Source of the DNA: Boswellia sacra
Taxonomy: Eukaryota > Streptophyta > Magnoliopsida > Sapindales > Burseraceae
Assembly (NCBI GenBank): GCA_013180625.2
Contig: SNVD02008000.1
Coordinates: forward strand, 124,001-188,000
DNA: 64,000 nt
Reading direction: 5' to 3'
Numbering within the stretch: position 1 is the first letter of the stretch; each line of letters starts with the position of its first letter. The notes under the pieces are model-generated. The model had not been told where the DNA came from. It saw only the letters and a list, made by a program, of their open reading frames with translations, and did not search any database. The translations under genes were made by a program, and so were the position numbers. This document shows, piece after piece, positions 36,354 through 46,999 of the stretch.

Positions 36354-36585
36354 GTCGCCCATGAGGTGTTGAATTGTGTTACTGTAGTAGAGCCCTAGAA
36401 TTGAAGGAGAAGGAGACGGAGACGGGAGGGAGGAGGAAGACGAAGACGAAGAAGAAGAAACTCAAGTGAGGGCAATTTAGTCATTGCACTGTCAAATCAA
36501 TTATATTTGACAGATCTCGCTAACGGTTGGTACTGTTGGGTTAGTGCTGCTTTTCATCTAACGGGGGTGCGAGGTTACCTTCGGG
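36354..36585. repeat. Right inverted arm of the MULE-like element
   Basis: About 232 bp, the inverted partner of 35137-35377. Differences are scattered point changes and small indels, so the element is not very young. Confidence 0.8.
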
Positions 36586-36839
36586 ATTGCTTATTCTTGT
36601 ATTATTGATATATATGATACATACATCGACAGATGATATTATAGTTTCTTCCGCACGTGGATTGGACATATCAAGTTATTATTTGTGTTTACATAAGATC
36701 ATTGTATTTGACTATATTATTAAATTTTGTTAACATATATTGAAATATGATACATTACTTGCAAGACAAGCTTAACTTGAGATACATTAAAAATAAAGAG
36801 ATTAACCGTTAACATTAATGATTTGTTTTTGTGATATTC

Positions 36840-38600
36840 AAAAACAAAAATTTTAAGAAATACTTAAGAATTAGCCAGCTCTTAAGAGCTAAGTCGAATT
36901 TAATTTTGAGTGATTGAAAAATTAATTTGAAGTCACTCAAAATATATTTTTGGGTGAAAATTATAAACCTAAGTGACGACTAATTATAATTTTGAGGAAG
37001 AGCAACTGAAAAATTAATTCAAGGTAATTTATGATAGAAATATGTAATTTTGAGTCATCCAGTTGTAATTTTGGGTGTTGGAAAATTAAAAAGATGTTTC
37101 ATATTCTTTAGAAGTTGCAAAATTAAATTTTGTGACTTAATATGGTTTGAATGAAATTATTTTGTAACCTATGAATTGATTTACAAATTTTTTTTTTTGT
37201 AACTTATGAAAAATTGATTTGCATTGAATAGAAATGGTGATTACATATTTAATTTTTGAATTAAATGCATTTGGAGGTTACGTTTCCTTTGGCCTATATA
37301 AAGAGGTCATTTCTTCATTTGTAACATACACCAAAAATTATCTCTCTCTAGCTTGTTTTCTCTCTTGCTTTCTTGAGTTCTTAGTTTTTAGTTTTAGAGT
37401 AATAGAGTTTGAAGTGTTTCCAATTCGCTTAAGTAGGAGAGTATTGCTTCTTTTGCTATTAGTTCTCATTGTATCCTGTGAGACAAACACCGACAGAGTT
37501 CTTAAGCACCTAATGCGGAAAGCGAATATGTTTTAAGGAAATCATGTGACATACGAGCGTCAACGGATTATTTCTATTGCTAGGACAATTTTTCAATTGG
37601 TAATTTTATTTTAAAGTTAAATTAAATTATTTTCTGTGTTATCCTTATATAATGTAAGTAAATTTTCTAACATTGGGTAACTCCAAATCAACTTTAAATT
37701 AATTTCAAGTGACTTGAGAAAACATCTATTAAAGAAAATTGTAATCATAAGTAATAATAAATTGTTATTTTAGAGAAAAATTAATTAAAAATGTAATTTT
37801 GAGTAACTTAAGGTTCAATATCCTATTTGGAGTGAGTCAAAAATTAATATCAAATGACACTATGATATCAAGTAAATTATAATTCAAAAATATAATTTTA
37901 GATATAAGTAATAATTTTGTGTGATCGATAATTGTAATTTAAAAAAAGTGAAATGTAACTTCTAACTTGAGATTGTAATTTTAAGTATTTTAAATATTAT
38001 TTTGAATGACTCAAATTTAATTTCAAATTTTGAGTGACTTGAAATTAAATTGAAATAAAATTTTAGTAATAAAAAGTATATTTAAAAAAATAAAATATGA
38101 TTTCAGTGGTGAATAATTATAATATATTTTTAGCAAAGAAAACTATAATTTTGAAAAATTAATTAAAAATTATATTCCTAATGACTCAAAAATGTAATTT
38201 TGAGTATTTCATAAATTAATTCGAGACACTCAAAATTATATTTTCTAGTAAATCTTATAATTTTGAGCCATGAAAATAGCAATTTTAAGGCACATGTAAT
38301 TAAAAATTTTGTAATTTCATACAATTTATGACTCAAAATTTAATTTTGAGTGACTTAAACTAATTGTAAGTTACTTGAAATTACATTTTCAAGTGGAAAT
38401 TTGCAATTGTAATTGATGATAATTGTAAATTTTAATAAACAGTAATTGAAAAACGTAATCTTATGTAACTTTTGATTCAAAATTACAATTACTGACACTA
38501 GAAATTACAATTTTCTCTCATAAATATATTTTCGATCATTTCGAAATTAAGTTAAAGTTAAGTTTATGTTAATCAAAACTACAGTTTTGAATCAAATAAA
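36840..38600. repeat. Field of degenerate TTTTGAGTGACT-like repeats
   Basis: ATTTTGAGT occurs exactly on the plus strand at least six times (for example near 36903, 37030, 37797, 38027, 38193 and 38338). The complement ACTCAAAAT occurs at least three times (near 36935, 38235 and 38325), with many one-mismatch variants. The copies are dispersed rather than in strict tandem. A promoter-like block at about 37234-37540 interrupts the field. Confidence 0.6.
37295..37303 (+). promoter_or_regulatory. Strong TATA box without a recognised gene
   Basis: TATATAAAG is followed about 40 bp later by a CT-rich stretch (TCTCTCTAGC, TCTCTCTTGC) like a plant transcription start and leader. Downstream to about 37540 the bases are less AT-rich, but no recognisable protein follows. 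It resembles the promoter part of an LTR. Confidence 0.45.
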
Positions 38601-41600
38601 TTAGTTTTAAACTCCCCATAGTCTTTTACAAATTCTATCAATTATAGGTCTTTAAATATAATCTTAATGCTTAATTAATTTTTTTTTAAAGCTTCGTTTC
38701 ATTCATAAATATATCTATTCAAAGTTAAAATTTTTCATTGTTTTTTATTCAAAAAAAGTAATCTTTCTCATTTTTTTGTTCGAGGAATACGCGCGCTGAC
38801 ATCATTAGACACAAAGATTCTAGTAAAATTATGAATTTAGTGATTTTTTTTTTATAACGTAATAAGGATAAGTTTTTTATTTTATATACTTACAGTAGCA
38901 TTGAGATTATTATCCAATGCTTAAAATATATGATATCAATTGAGAACAAGTGCATATAATTTTATGCTTAATAAATATCAGAATTCAATATCTAATTATT
39001 TATTAAAAACTCTAAAATTAAATCATTATTTCACTCTGCCCCTCCTTCCCTAATGAAATTATTGAGTTTTGTTAAACATCTCAACAATACTAGATAGTTG
39101 TCAATTGATGTTAGACAAATATTTTAGCTCAAGTTGTCAAATAATGTTCAATGTTTGTCGAGCACACGGGCGAAAGCAGCCGGGGACTGACCAGTCGAAA
39201 TTTTAATAAAAAAATTGCATGTATCCTTAGTTTAATGGGAATGCAAAATTTATTACTACAACAATTATAGATAATCCCAAACCTTAGCTTAATTTTTATT
39301 AAATAGGCCACCCAATTTTAGAATAAATTTATATATATTTTATTTCCATATTTATATACTTTGCTCTCTTATAAATCACATTATATTTTCCTAAACGTGT
39401 TAAATTTTCTCAATTTTAGTCTTCTTAGAAGAGTTACCAAAAGCAATTTTATCTCATTGACCTTTTGATTAATCTTTATTAAAATAATATTTTTCTATTT
39501 TCATCCAATCTTTATTATAAATTGACATATAAAATTAATTTTCTTTTTCACTTTATCCATATTAGAAAAGAATTCTCATTAGGCAAGAAAATAATTAGAA
39601 TATTGACTCCAATGCAGTAATAGATAATTTTTACACTTGAAGGATCGTAGAGCACAACTTTGATAATCTTTTATCTCATTTTCTAATTATATTTATTTTT
39701 TATTTTATTATAGTATAATATCACTTTTAATAATGAATTAAGTGTAAGGTTAATTATGTCCTCATGAGTAGATGCACTTGTTTTTTCAATTAATAAAACT
39801 TCATCGAACTATTGAGGTCCACCATTTTTTTTTAAATCTTTTCAGCCCAGGCATGAAAAAGAAAAACAAAGTGTGTTAGTTTTATGATTTGATATTTTCG
39901 TTTTCAATTGGATTTAAGAATATGTGATTAATTTTGAATTATTTTGAATTTTGAAAAAGATATGTTGTTGATATTAAATGTAAAATGCATTGAAAAATGC
40001 GTATCACAGAAGATAGAATTTGGATTCAAGAACGAACACAACCAAATTTTCTGGTTACGCTGGTGGCCGAGCATATGTATTGAAGACGAGTATTGCTTTT
40101 CATTTGAGAATTAGGAGTAAATTGGTAATTGAACTTTGACTTATTTAGATGATATAAAATTTTCAGAATTTTTTTACTAAAAGAAAAAGTTTTTCAAAAC
40201 TTCATAATTTTCTACATTTTCTCAAATTTTTAAGAGGATTGATCCAGGAGGAGGTTATAAAAAAATTAATGAGTGGCATTAACAATTCTCAAAAATACAT
40301 ATTTTCTATTATAGTCTCTCTTTCTTTATTTAATAAATAAATAAATAAATACACACACACATATATAAAAGTAATGAACAATAACAACTCATCAAATTAG
40401 TGAAGTTCTCTTTAACATATATGTATTATAAACTTTTAAGTAAAATATGAGTATGGATAGATTCTTAGATAAAAATCACTTATTAGAAGCACTTATTTGT
40501 CAAGCTATTTTTAGATATACATAACTTACAAACAAAGCTGAGTTTGATGGGTTAGAAATATATGCAGTGGATTACTCAACATTTTAATATATTCTATCTT
40601 GTTTCACCAATATATGACACCTATGTACATGTTAACAAAAACCAAATATCACTTTAAATATTGAGCAATTAATATCATTCCAAGTGCACCTAACCACGTA
40701 GAAAAGTGAAACAAACTAGAGAGGAAATATATTCACAAACGCCAAAAAAAAAAAAAGTCCAATTGCCAAAGTTGAAGTCACAAATTAGCAAAATGGAATT
40801 GAATTACTTGATGGGTAGCAAATAGTGCAACAAATATAAATACTTTCAACTTTATTCTATACGTACACAAACATAAACCAAACGCGGCAAAACATATTTT
40901 AGGCCTGTAGAAATATAACAAAATTCTTTTTTATAATTAAAAAAAGTTCCCAAATGCCACAATTGACAAACTACCGAAGACTTACACATTAATTTCATTT
41001 CTTAGGCTAGAAAAATAGAGAATAAATAAGAATGCTTCACATGCTTAATATTCTAGTTGAATACACATTGAAAGTCTTTTGAAAACAAAAATGTTGATTG
41101 AATCGTAATTAAGATTATGGACCAGAGATGGTGGAGAAGTGTTACAAGCAACGCAACAAGGACTTGTGTTTACTGTGATCATTTGACTGTGGAAAGTAGC
41201 CCATGAGTTACATGTGCAGCATTGGACCTTTTGGATTGGAACCAAATTGGTGTGTCTTGATTTTTCATTCAATGCGCTGCCTTGACCAGAAACATTTGAC
41301 ATAAATTTATTATTTTTACCCCAGTGACACAATAAGATGAAAATTGCTGCAAATTTGTGCAACAATTGACTACAAAAACAAAGCAAAGAGAAATATCTTC
41401 ACTCAACCTTCAAATTTCATGAAATTTATCGAAACTACTATTAAAGATATTTTTAAATTAAAATACAAACAAATAAATAAAATTTTAGATAAGACCAGGA
41501 CTGGTCCAAATTTGAAGTTGATTTGACTTCAATTGGCACTACTTATTCCGAAGGATTGAAATATTGTTATTCCGTTATAATTAACCCATGTTCAATTATA

Positions 41601-42052
41601 TTGAGATTGAATTAGACTAGGGACTTGTTCGTTTGTTGTGTCTAGAGACTGCTTTTAACTTAAAATTGAGGCTTCAAACATTGTATGTTTTCAGAGATGA
41701 ATTACAGCCTCCTTGACAGAAAGCAATATCATATTATGGACATCTTGATTCAGTGGCAAACAAATCCAATAACTATACTTGCAGCCCCAATTTCTAAAAT
41801 ACAAGGGTAGTAGTAATAATCCAGTAGAAGTTCATTTCTGTAATTAAAAGCCTAATCATTTAAAAGAATAGCTAACAATAGACGGTCAACAGATTACGCT
41901 GGATGGGAACTATGCATATTGGTAAATGATATCAACTTTCAATAGACAAGCGTCATTTACTTCCAACACCAATAGAAAGTCCAGCATACAGAGCTAATAA
42001 ACAAGTTCATCTCTTTTAAGAGACCTTGAATCAGCAACATATTGGGCAAACA
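38600..42052. other. Intergenic DNA downstream of the PILS gene
   Basis: AT-rich with no recognised gene. A 113-codon minus-strand frame at 41045-41386 is Cys-rich by chance-like composition and matches nothing I know. The right end (about 41800-42052) should be the 3' UTR of the PILS gene. Confidence 0.45.
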
Positions 42053-43366
42053 TCAAACATATGTGAGAAGTTTGAAGTAGACAGTAAGATACAAAGAAAG
42101 GGAAAAAAGGGCAAAGATGTGCTGCCAGAAGAGAAGTGCTGAAGCTTCCTGAACTGCATAACCCCTCAAGCTTGCAATTGCTCCCAGTAAAATGGCACTT
42201 GGTGTAGTGTACTGTAACAAAAGCACAAATCGGAACATTGCATCGTCATTAACAAGAAAATTCAATTTATCAGCCAATGCCACGATCCCCAGTCCTATCA
42301 AAGGAAGCACCAAAAGCCTTGCCACTATTATACCAATTGTAGTTCGAAGCCCAAGTGTAGATTCATTTGGGCCCTCAGCAAGCATACCCCCAAGAATAAG
42401 CATCACAGAGGGCACCATTGCACCAGCTAAAATCTGTAACGTGTCGGTGATGAAAGATAATGGAGCATTGTTTCCAAAGACAAAAGCTTTTAGCTGAGGC
42501 ACAGTCCCAATAATAATAGCTAAGAGAGAAGCAATTGTTGGAGGTTGAAGAATGTGCTGGATTGGAGTTCGTTCAGCAACAATTCTGATCCTCCTGACAA
42601 CTCTGGGTTCAGCCAAACACCTAATGGACCTGGGACTGGCGGCTTCCCCTGAGATATCGAGATCGGGAAAAGCGGTCTGAGAAATAGTTGAGATGCTGGT
42701 GAAAATTCTAGCAACACAGGGTAGTTTGGCATGTTCATTTTCTTTGTCATGGATGCCAGGCCATTCAGCCTCTACAAGAAGTGGCCTACTAAGATCATTA
42801 CCTTCCTGTACTTCCTCAACATCATTCCCTTCCTCAAAAACCTCATAAAACTCCAGTGGAGGCTCCATCATGTGATAAACAAGTGTATACACAAGAATCA
42901 CAGAAAGCCATTGGGCAAAAGAAACATAAGACACCCCTCTAGAATGGCAATGCGGTCCAAATGGACTATCATTAGTGTGACAAACAGATCCAACAATGGC
43001 CAGCGAGAGGTTTCCAGTATTCCCAAAGGCAGTCATAATAATGGTGAATCTGTTCAACTGTGGAGGCGGGCGGCATATAATCACCACCAAGCACCCAAGG
43101 AAGAAACCGATAATTGTACTTACTAAAACATTAGCAGGAATAAACCACCATTGACTTATACTCTTCAGAGTAATGCTTTCACCCAATTCAGTAAAAATCA
43201 GACATGGCAAAAATAGGGCAAAAACAAGCTTGCTTAAGAGCCTAAACGTTGCTCTCGGAATGATTTTGTGTTTTGGGTGTGCAAGAAATAATCCTATAAG
43301 TGTGAGGGTAAGAAGCTTCAGCAAAGGAACAATGTCTCTGAACGCATCTTCAGTACTAGACTCCAT
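42053..43366 (-). CDS. PILS2: PIN-LIKES (PILS) auxin transport facilitator
   Basis: An uninterrupted frame of 437 residues on the minus strand from ATG 43366 (MESSTEDAF) to TGA 42053. The frame is open upstream without another ATG. It belongs to the auxin efflux carrier (Mem_trans) superfamily. About five membrane segments precede a hydrophilic loop (about residues 170-270), and about five follow. The first half contains a GNTGNLSLAI motif characteristic of PIN/PILS carriers; the second has LGGMLAEGP and LLQYTTPSAILLGAIA. The short loop and this layout fit PILS rather than PIN proteins. PILS proteins sit in the ER membrane and control intracellular auxin supply. The PILS2 assignment rests on overall similarity and on neighbourhood (a ribose isomerase lies nearby, as at recalled At1g71090/At1g71100). 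Confidence 0.93.
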   Translation of the reverse strand: MESSTEDAFRDIVPLLKLLTLTLIGLFLAHPKHKIIPRATFRLLSKLVFALFLPCLIFTELGESITLKSISQWWFIPANVLVSTIIGFFLGCLVVIICRPPPQLNRFTIIMTAFGNTGNLSLAIVGSVCHTNDSPFGPHCHSRGVSYVSFAQWLSVILVYTLVYHMMEPPLEFYEVFEEGNDVEEVQEGNDLSRPLLVEAEWPGIHDKENEHAKLPCVARIFTSISTISQTAFPDLDISGEAASPRSIRCLAEPRVVRRIRIVAERTPIQHILQPPTIASLLAIIIGTVPQLKAFVFGNNAPLSFITDTLQILAGAMVPSVMLILGGMLAEGPNESTLGLRTTIGIIVARLLVLPLIGLGIVALADKLNFLVNDDAMFRFVLLLQYTTPSAILLGAIASLRGYAVQEASALLFWQHIFALFSLSLYLTVYFKLLTYV

Positions 43367-43383
43367 AACGGCTAGATTTAATC

Positions 43384-43930
43384 CTGCAAATGCAACCAAA
43401 TCGTCTCTCCTTTTCAATTACTTCAAAGATCCAAGGAGACAACTATTCTTCGTGCAACTACATCAAACAAAAACACACACTATAATATAATAACATTCAA
43501 CAATATCCAAAAAGCTCAAAATTTTCTAAGTTCCCCCAAGATGGATTCGTTATATTTTCAACAATTACAACCACCAAAAAGGGAAACCAATGGAATTTCT
43601 CAAGACAATAAATCATTTACAGACAAAAATTAAGAATTTTTAACATGAAAACCAAGAAAGGCAACATGGGTATTGCATATTTTCACAAATCGAAGACAAA
43701 TCTAACAATAATCAGGCCAAGGATTGAATTGAATGAATCAAAATCAGAGCTTTAATGAAGATGCAAAATGCAACCAAAACAAATCAAATCAAATCATGGA
43801 AAAAGCAAAAAAGAAATCTCAATCGTAGGTACCTTCAACTAGAGAAAGAGAGAGAGCTTGCAGGAGAGAAAGAGACGAGAAAATTGATAGAGAATCACGT
43901 GAAAATTTCCATCGAAGGAGACAAGTAACC
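43384..43930 (-). other. 5' leader of the PILS gene with a probable intron
   Basis: A good acceptor (TTTGCAG) ends at 43384, 17 bases upstream of the ATG. A donor reading AAG/GTACCT lies at 43832-43831. Between them is AT-rich, ATG-containing sequence unlikely to be a leader. The inferred first exon (about 43833-43930) is GAGAGA-rich, as in many plant 5' leaders. Confidence 0.55.
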
Positions 43931-45228
43931 TTGTGTTGTGTAGCAATCTTCTGTGAGGATAATCCAATACAATCTTTCCTTCTTTTACCTACAACTACGA
44001 TAATAGTGAACAAGCCCGCACTAATAATTGAACCAGAAATATTATTATTAGTTACATTAAATAAAAATAACAAATTCGATAAGTTTATGGACTTTATCTT
44101 ATAAATACTTAAAAAATAATAATAAAATTTGGAATTTCTGTCACACAAATATCAGTGAGTTGGGCTGTAACTGTTCAATTTTAATTTCATTTTTTAATTG
44201 TAAAAAAAAGTGTTAATTAGGTAAATAAAAATAAGATGGGAAAATGTTAATTAATGTTGCCAAGGTTTTTTAGTGGGCAATTGGGATCCGATATATTTTG
44301 TCACCCCTTAGTTTATGATTTTTAATTTAATAAAATTTTAATTAATTAATTAATTTACATGGCTTTGTTTGTCACTTGTTACTTAAGATTTTTGGCTTGG
44401 CCCTCATAGAATAGTTTCTATGTCTTAGCTCACATGTGAGTACGTGACCTGACCTGTAATAAAAAATTAAAAATAATAAAATAAAAGCGATTTTTTGTAA
44501 AGCCATGTGCTAATGACAAAATTGTAATAAAAATAAATAAATAATATGGCGATTATTACAAAACGAGTTGGTGTACTTGGCATTAATCTTGGGGGAAGTT
44601 TACTTTCGTTGGAATGAGAGTCAAATTCATCGAAAAGTGAATATGGGAATTGGTCATTGAGAAATTAACATTACTGTAAAACCAATTTCACTATACTTGG
44701 TTGTCCATGGAAAACATGTCCTTTATTTATGTGAAAATCTAATTACTGTATTTGATTATATTTGATTGCATAAGAAAAGTGTGAATAAACTTTATAATTA
44801 AATTTTTTTAATATGTCAAAAATAATTATATTATTTTTCACATTCTAGAATGTAATAAAAAAATCAATAAATATACGTTATTCTAATTTAATTATCTAAT
44901 AAATTTCTTTTAGTTTAAAGAATTTGAATATATCCAAATTAAGAATTTCATATTAATTAACGCTTCATATTACGATCCAGAGATTGGCTAACGTTAAAAC
45001 ATTAAAAATACCCAACAAAATATCCAAAAATTCAAAATCCAGAAATTGGTTCTGTCTAATTGAATTATTCATACAATTAAATTCCAAAAAATTAAAAAAT
45101 ACCCAAACAAAATATCTAGAAATTCTAAATTCCAAACCCAGAAATTCCAAATCCAGAAAGTCACAAACACCCGCAATTAATTTTTCTATAACTCATCCAC
45201 GTTTTGACTCCACCTACTATCCACCACC
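43931..45228. other. Intergenic DNA upstream of the PILS gene
   Basis: AT-rich promoter-side spacer. At about 45003-45145 a short direct repeat recurs (AAATACCC...CAAAATATC...AGAAATTC); no gene is seen. Confidence 0.45.
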
Positions 45229-45489
45229 TAGGGATGGCAAAATCCGGGTGCGGGTGCGGGTTTTGCATTTCCGCACCCGCACCGGATAAAAAAACTCCTC
45301 CCCGGTCCCCGCAAAATCCCCGATTTTTTTCGGGTTTTTCCGGGTGCGGGTAATTGCGGGTTTTAGAATGTAACACCCGCACCTGGAGAAAATCCCCGGA
45401 TTTTCCCCGGATTTATTTTTTTTTTAATTTTTCAGGTCTTGAATTGGCTAAATAATGTAATGTTGCCAGTATTATTCCAAGTGCACGGG

Positions 45490-45543
45490 TGGCAGAAGTG
45501 GCAAAGCGCGTTATAATGGTGTGTTATAACCTAGGTTCGAATC
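45490..45543 (+). promoter_or_regulatory. Pol III A and B boxes, first tRNA-like unit
   Basis: TGGCAGAAGTG (45490-45500) fits the A-box consensus TRGYNNARNNG at every position. GTTCGAATC (45535-45543) fits the B-box GWTCRANNC exactly. The 34-bp gap is tRNA- or SINE-like. No full cloverleaf is evident. Confidence 0.65.
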
Positions 45544-45634
45544 CCAACTCTGTTGAAGATTTTAATTTTAATTAAATATACAAATGAATTGATTAATTAA
45601 AAGTGTATTCCATTATTCTAGCAAAAAAGCCATG

Positions 45635-45687
45635 TGGTCTAGTGGTAAATGGCGGCAATACAATCCCATAGGTCATGTATTCGAATC
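45635..45687 (+). promoter_or_regulatory. Pol III A and B boxes, second tRNA-like unit
   Basis: TGGTCTAGTGG (45635-45645) is a perfect A box and ATTCGAATC (45679-45687) matches the B box at eight of nine positions, with a 33-bp gap. It starts about 145 bp after the first unit in the same orientation, like the heads of plant tRNA-derived SINEs. Confidence 0.65.
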
Positions 45688-45879
45688 CTGCAGGTAGCAT
45701 AATTTTGCTTTAATAGTGCAGGGTCGTCCGGGTGCGGGCCGGGGACCGGGTGTTTTCAGCAATATTGCCCCGTCCCCGGGCCTTAACACCGGAAATCCGG
45801 GTTTTTCCCCGGCCGGACCGTACGGGTAAAGTGCGGGTACCCGGCCTAGCCGGGGAAAAATGCCATCCCTACCACCACC

Positions 45880-46320
45880 ACCACCTCCTCTAACCATCGA
45901 GAATATCCCATAAACTACCAATCCAAACCACCTAATTTCACTCCTACTCGATCACAATTCAGTCATCAACCACCTCAATCCAGCAATCAGAAAAGATAAT
46001 GGAAGAAATAAAATACAAGGGAAAGTCGCCACGCGAGGAGAGAACAGAGAAAAGAGAGAGGCGTCGATTGCAGACCCACCCATCACGGAGGAAGGGTGAG
46101 GAAGGAGGAGGATGAGGAAGAGGCAGAGAAAGAGGGGGTAAGGGAGGAGGAAGAAGAGGCGGAGGAAGGAAGGGTGAGGGAGGAGGAGGAGGTTACGGTG
46201 GCATGAAGAGAGGAGGAGGCGGTGGATGAAGAGTTGAGGTGGAAGGGAGGTGTGAGAATAGAAAACAAAAGTCAGGTGTTCGAAGGGCTTGAGATTATCC
46301 CAAAAAATGCCCATAAATTA
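45880..46320. repeat. Purine-rich low-complexity tract
   Basis: From about 46080 to 46260 the plus strand is almost purely GGA/GAA/GAG units with GGTGAGG interruptions, minisatellite-like. The long frames across it on the minus strand (Ser/Leu/Pro-rich) are products of this composition. Confidence 0.7.
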
Positions 46321-46424
46321 TTAAGATTCATTCATTTTGAATTTAAAAAAAAAAAGGAAAAAATGCCCCTCATAACATAGTAAAAAAAGAAAAAAAATTA
46401 TTTTTTGAAAGAATTGTGGAAATG

Positions 46425-46993
46425 GACCAAATTAGAGGGTTTAGTTGAAAATTGGACCTGTCTCTAATAATTTAGATGTTACGACCTTTTTCTTGAGAAA
46501 TTACTTAAATGTTCTTAGTAAATGTAACAAATTCTTTTAGTTTGTTTATGATTTTTAATTTAATTTTTAGGGTTTGATGGGCTTAAATCTTAGTTTGTAA
46601 TTTTTTTAATGATTAAAAGTGTTCGTATTGTGTGAAATTGCTTAAAAAATGAGTAAAATACTTGAAAAATGATCGGTTTCAATTGAAAATGACAAATGTT
46701 GAAGATGAAGAGCATCAGACATAATTTCATTGAGTGTCAAGCGTCGTCTAGTGTCTGTCAAGTTTTCTATCTAGTGTCTATCTTCTGTTTGTTGAGTATC
46801 ATCTAGTGTCTATCAGTATCAAGTGTCGTATAATGTCTATCGATGTTGCATGTTATTTAATGTCTTTTTTTAACCTATTGTCTGGTACTACATTTAAAAA
46901 CGAGTAATGAAGTAATTTCCAAGATAAAAGGCTCGTAATATCTAAATTTTTAAGGATTGGGTCAATTTTCAACTCAATCCCTTAATTTAGGTT
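46425..46993. mobile_element. Non-autonomous element with about 90-bp terminal inverted repeats
   Basis: 46425-46513 aligns with the reverse complement of 46905-46993 at roughly 75-80% identity, including TAGTTGAAAATTGGACC against GAGTTGAAAATTGACCC and AATTTAGATGTTACGA against AATTTAGATATTACGA. The core (about 46730-46870) is a degenerate tandem repeat of CTAGTGTCTATC. I could not fix the exact ends or a target duplication; a MULE-like MITE is likely. Confidence 0.65.
46730..46870. repeat. Degenerate CTAGTGTCTATC tandem repeats
   Basis: At least five variants of a 12-bp CTAGTGTCTATC core at irregular 20-30 bp steps, sometimes preceded by AGTATCA or AAGCGTC. It fills most of the interior of the surrounding inverted-repeat element. 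Confidence 0.6.
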
Positions 46994-46999
46994 ATTTTT

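Larger units (their letters stand above)
35137..36585. mobile_element. MULE-like element with long terminal inverted repeats, possibly carrying captured sequence
   Basis: The left arm (35137-35377) and the reverse complement of the right arm (36354-36585) align over about 235 bp, including CCCGTTAGAT, CCCTCACTTGAGTTTCTTC and a shared inner end ACACCTCATGGGCGAC. Long inverted arms and a non-transposase interior fit Mutator-like elements. Flanks GATTGCTCATT (35116-35126) and GATTGCTTATT (36585-36595) agree at 10 of 11 bases and may be the target duplication, though the left copy sits about 10 bp outside the arm. The interior has a segment (about 35680-35990) less AT-rich than its surroundings with codon-like minus-strand reading, but no transposase. 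Confidence 0.75.
45229..45871. mobile_element. hAT-like non-autonomous element with GC-rich ends
   Basis: The element begins TAGGGATGGCA and ends TGCCATCCCTA, a perfect 11-bp terminal inverted repeat. Both sides are flanked by CCACCACC (45221-45228 and 45872-45879), an exact 8-bp target duplication, though this sits in a CCA-rich context. The outer parts are GC-rich with repeated CGGGTGCGGGT and CCCCGG, in sharp contrast to the surroundings. There is no coding capacity. TAGGGATGGCA-type ends are a common plant hAT signature (family knowledge). The AT-richer core carries two sets of tRNA-like Pol III boxes. Confidence 0.9.

Noticed and set aside
41045..41386. 113-codon Cys-containing minus-strand frame
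   Set aside because: No conserved Cys spacing or similarity was seen; it lies between a 3' UTR and AT-rich spacer.
45490..45690. True tRNA genes
   Set aside because: A and B boxes are good, but I could not build a full acceptor stem, D arm and T arm, and both lie within a transposon. They are called Pol III-like boxes only.
45952..46314. 120-codon minus-strand Leu/Pro/Ser-rich frame
   Set aside because: It is produced by the GGA/GAA purine tract and is not protein-like.
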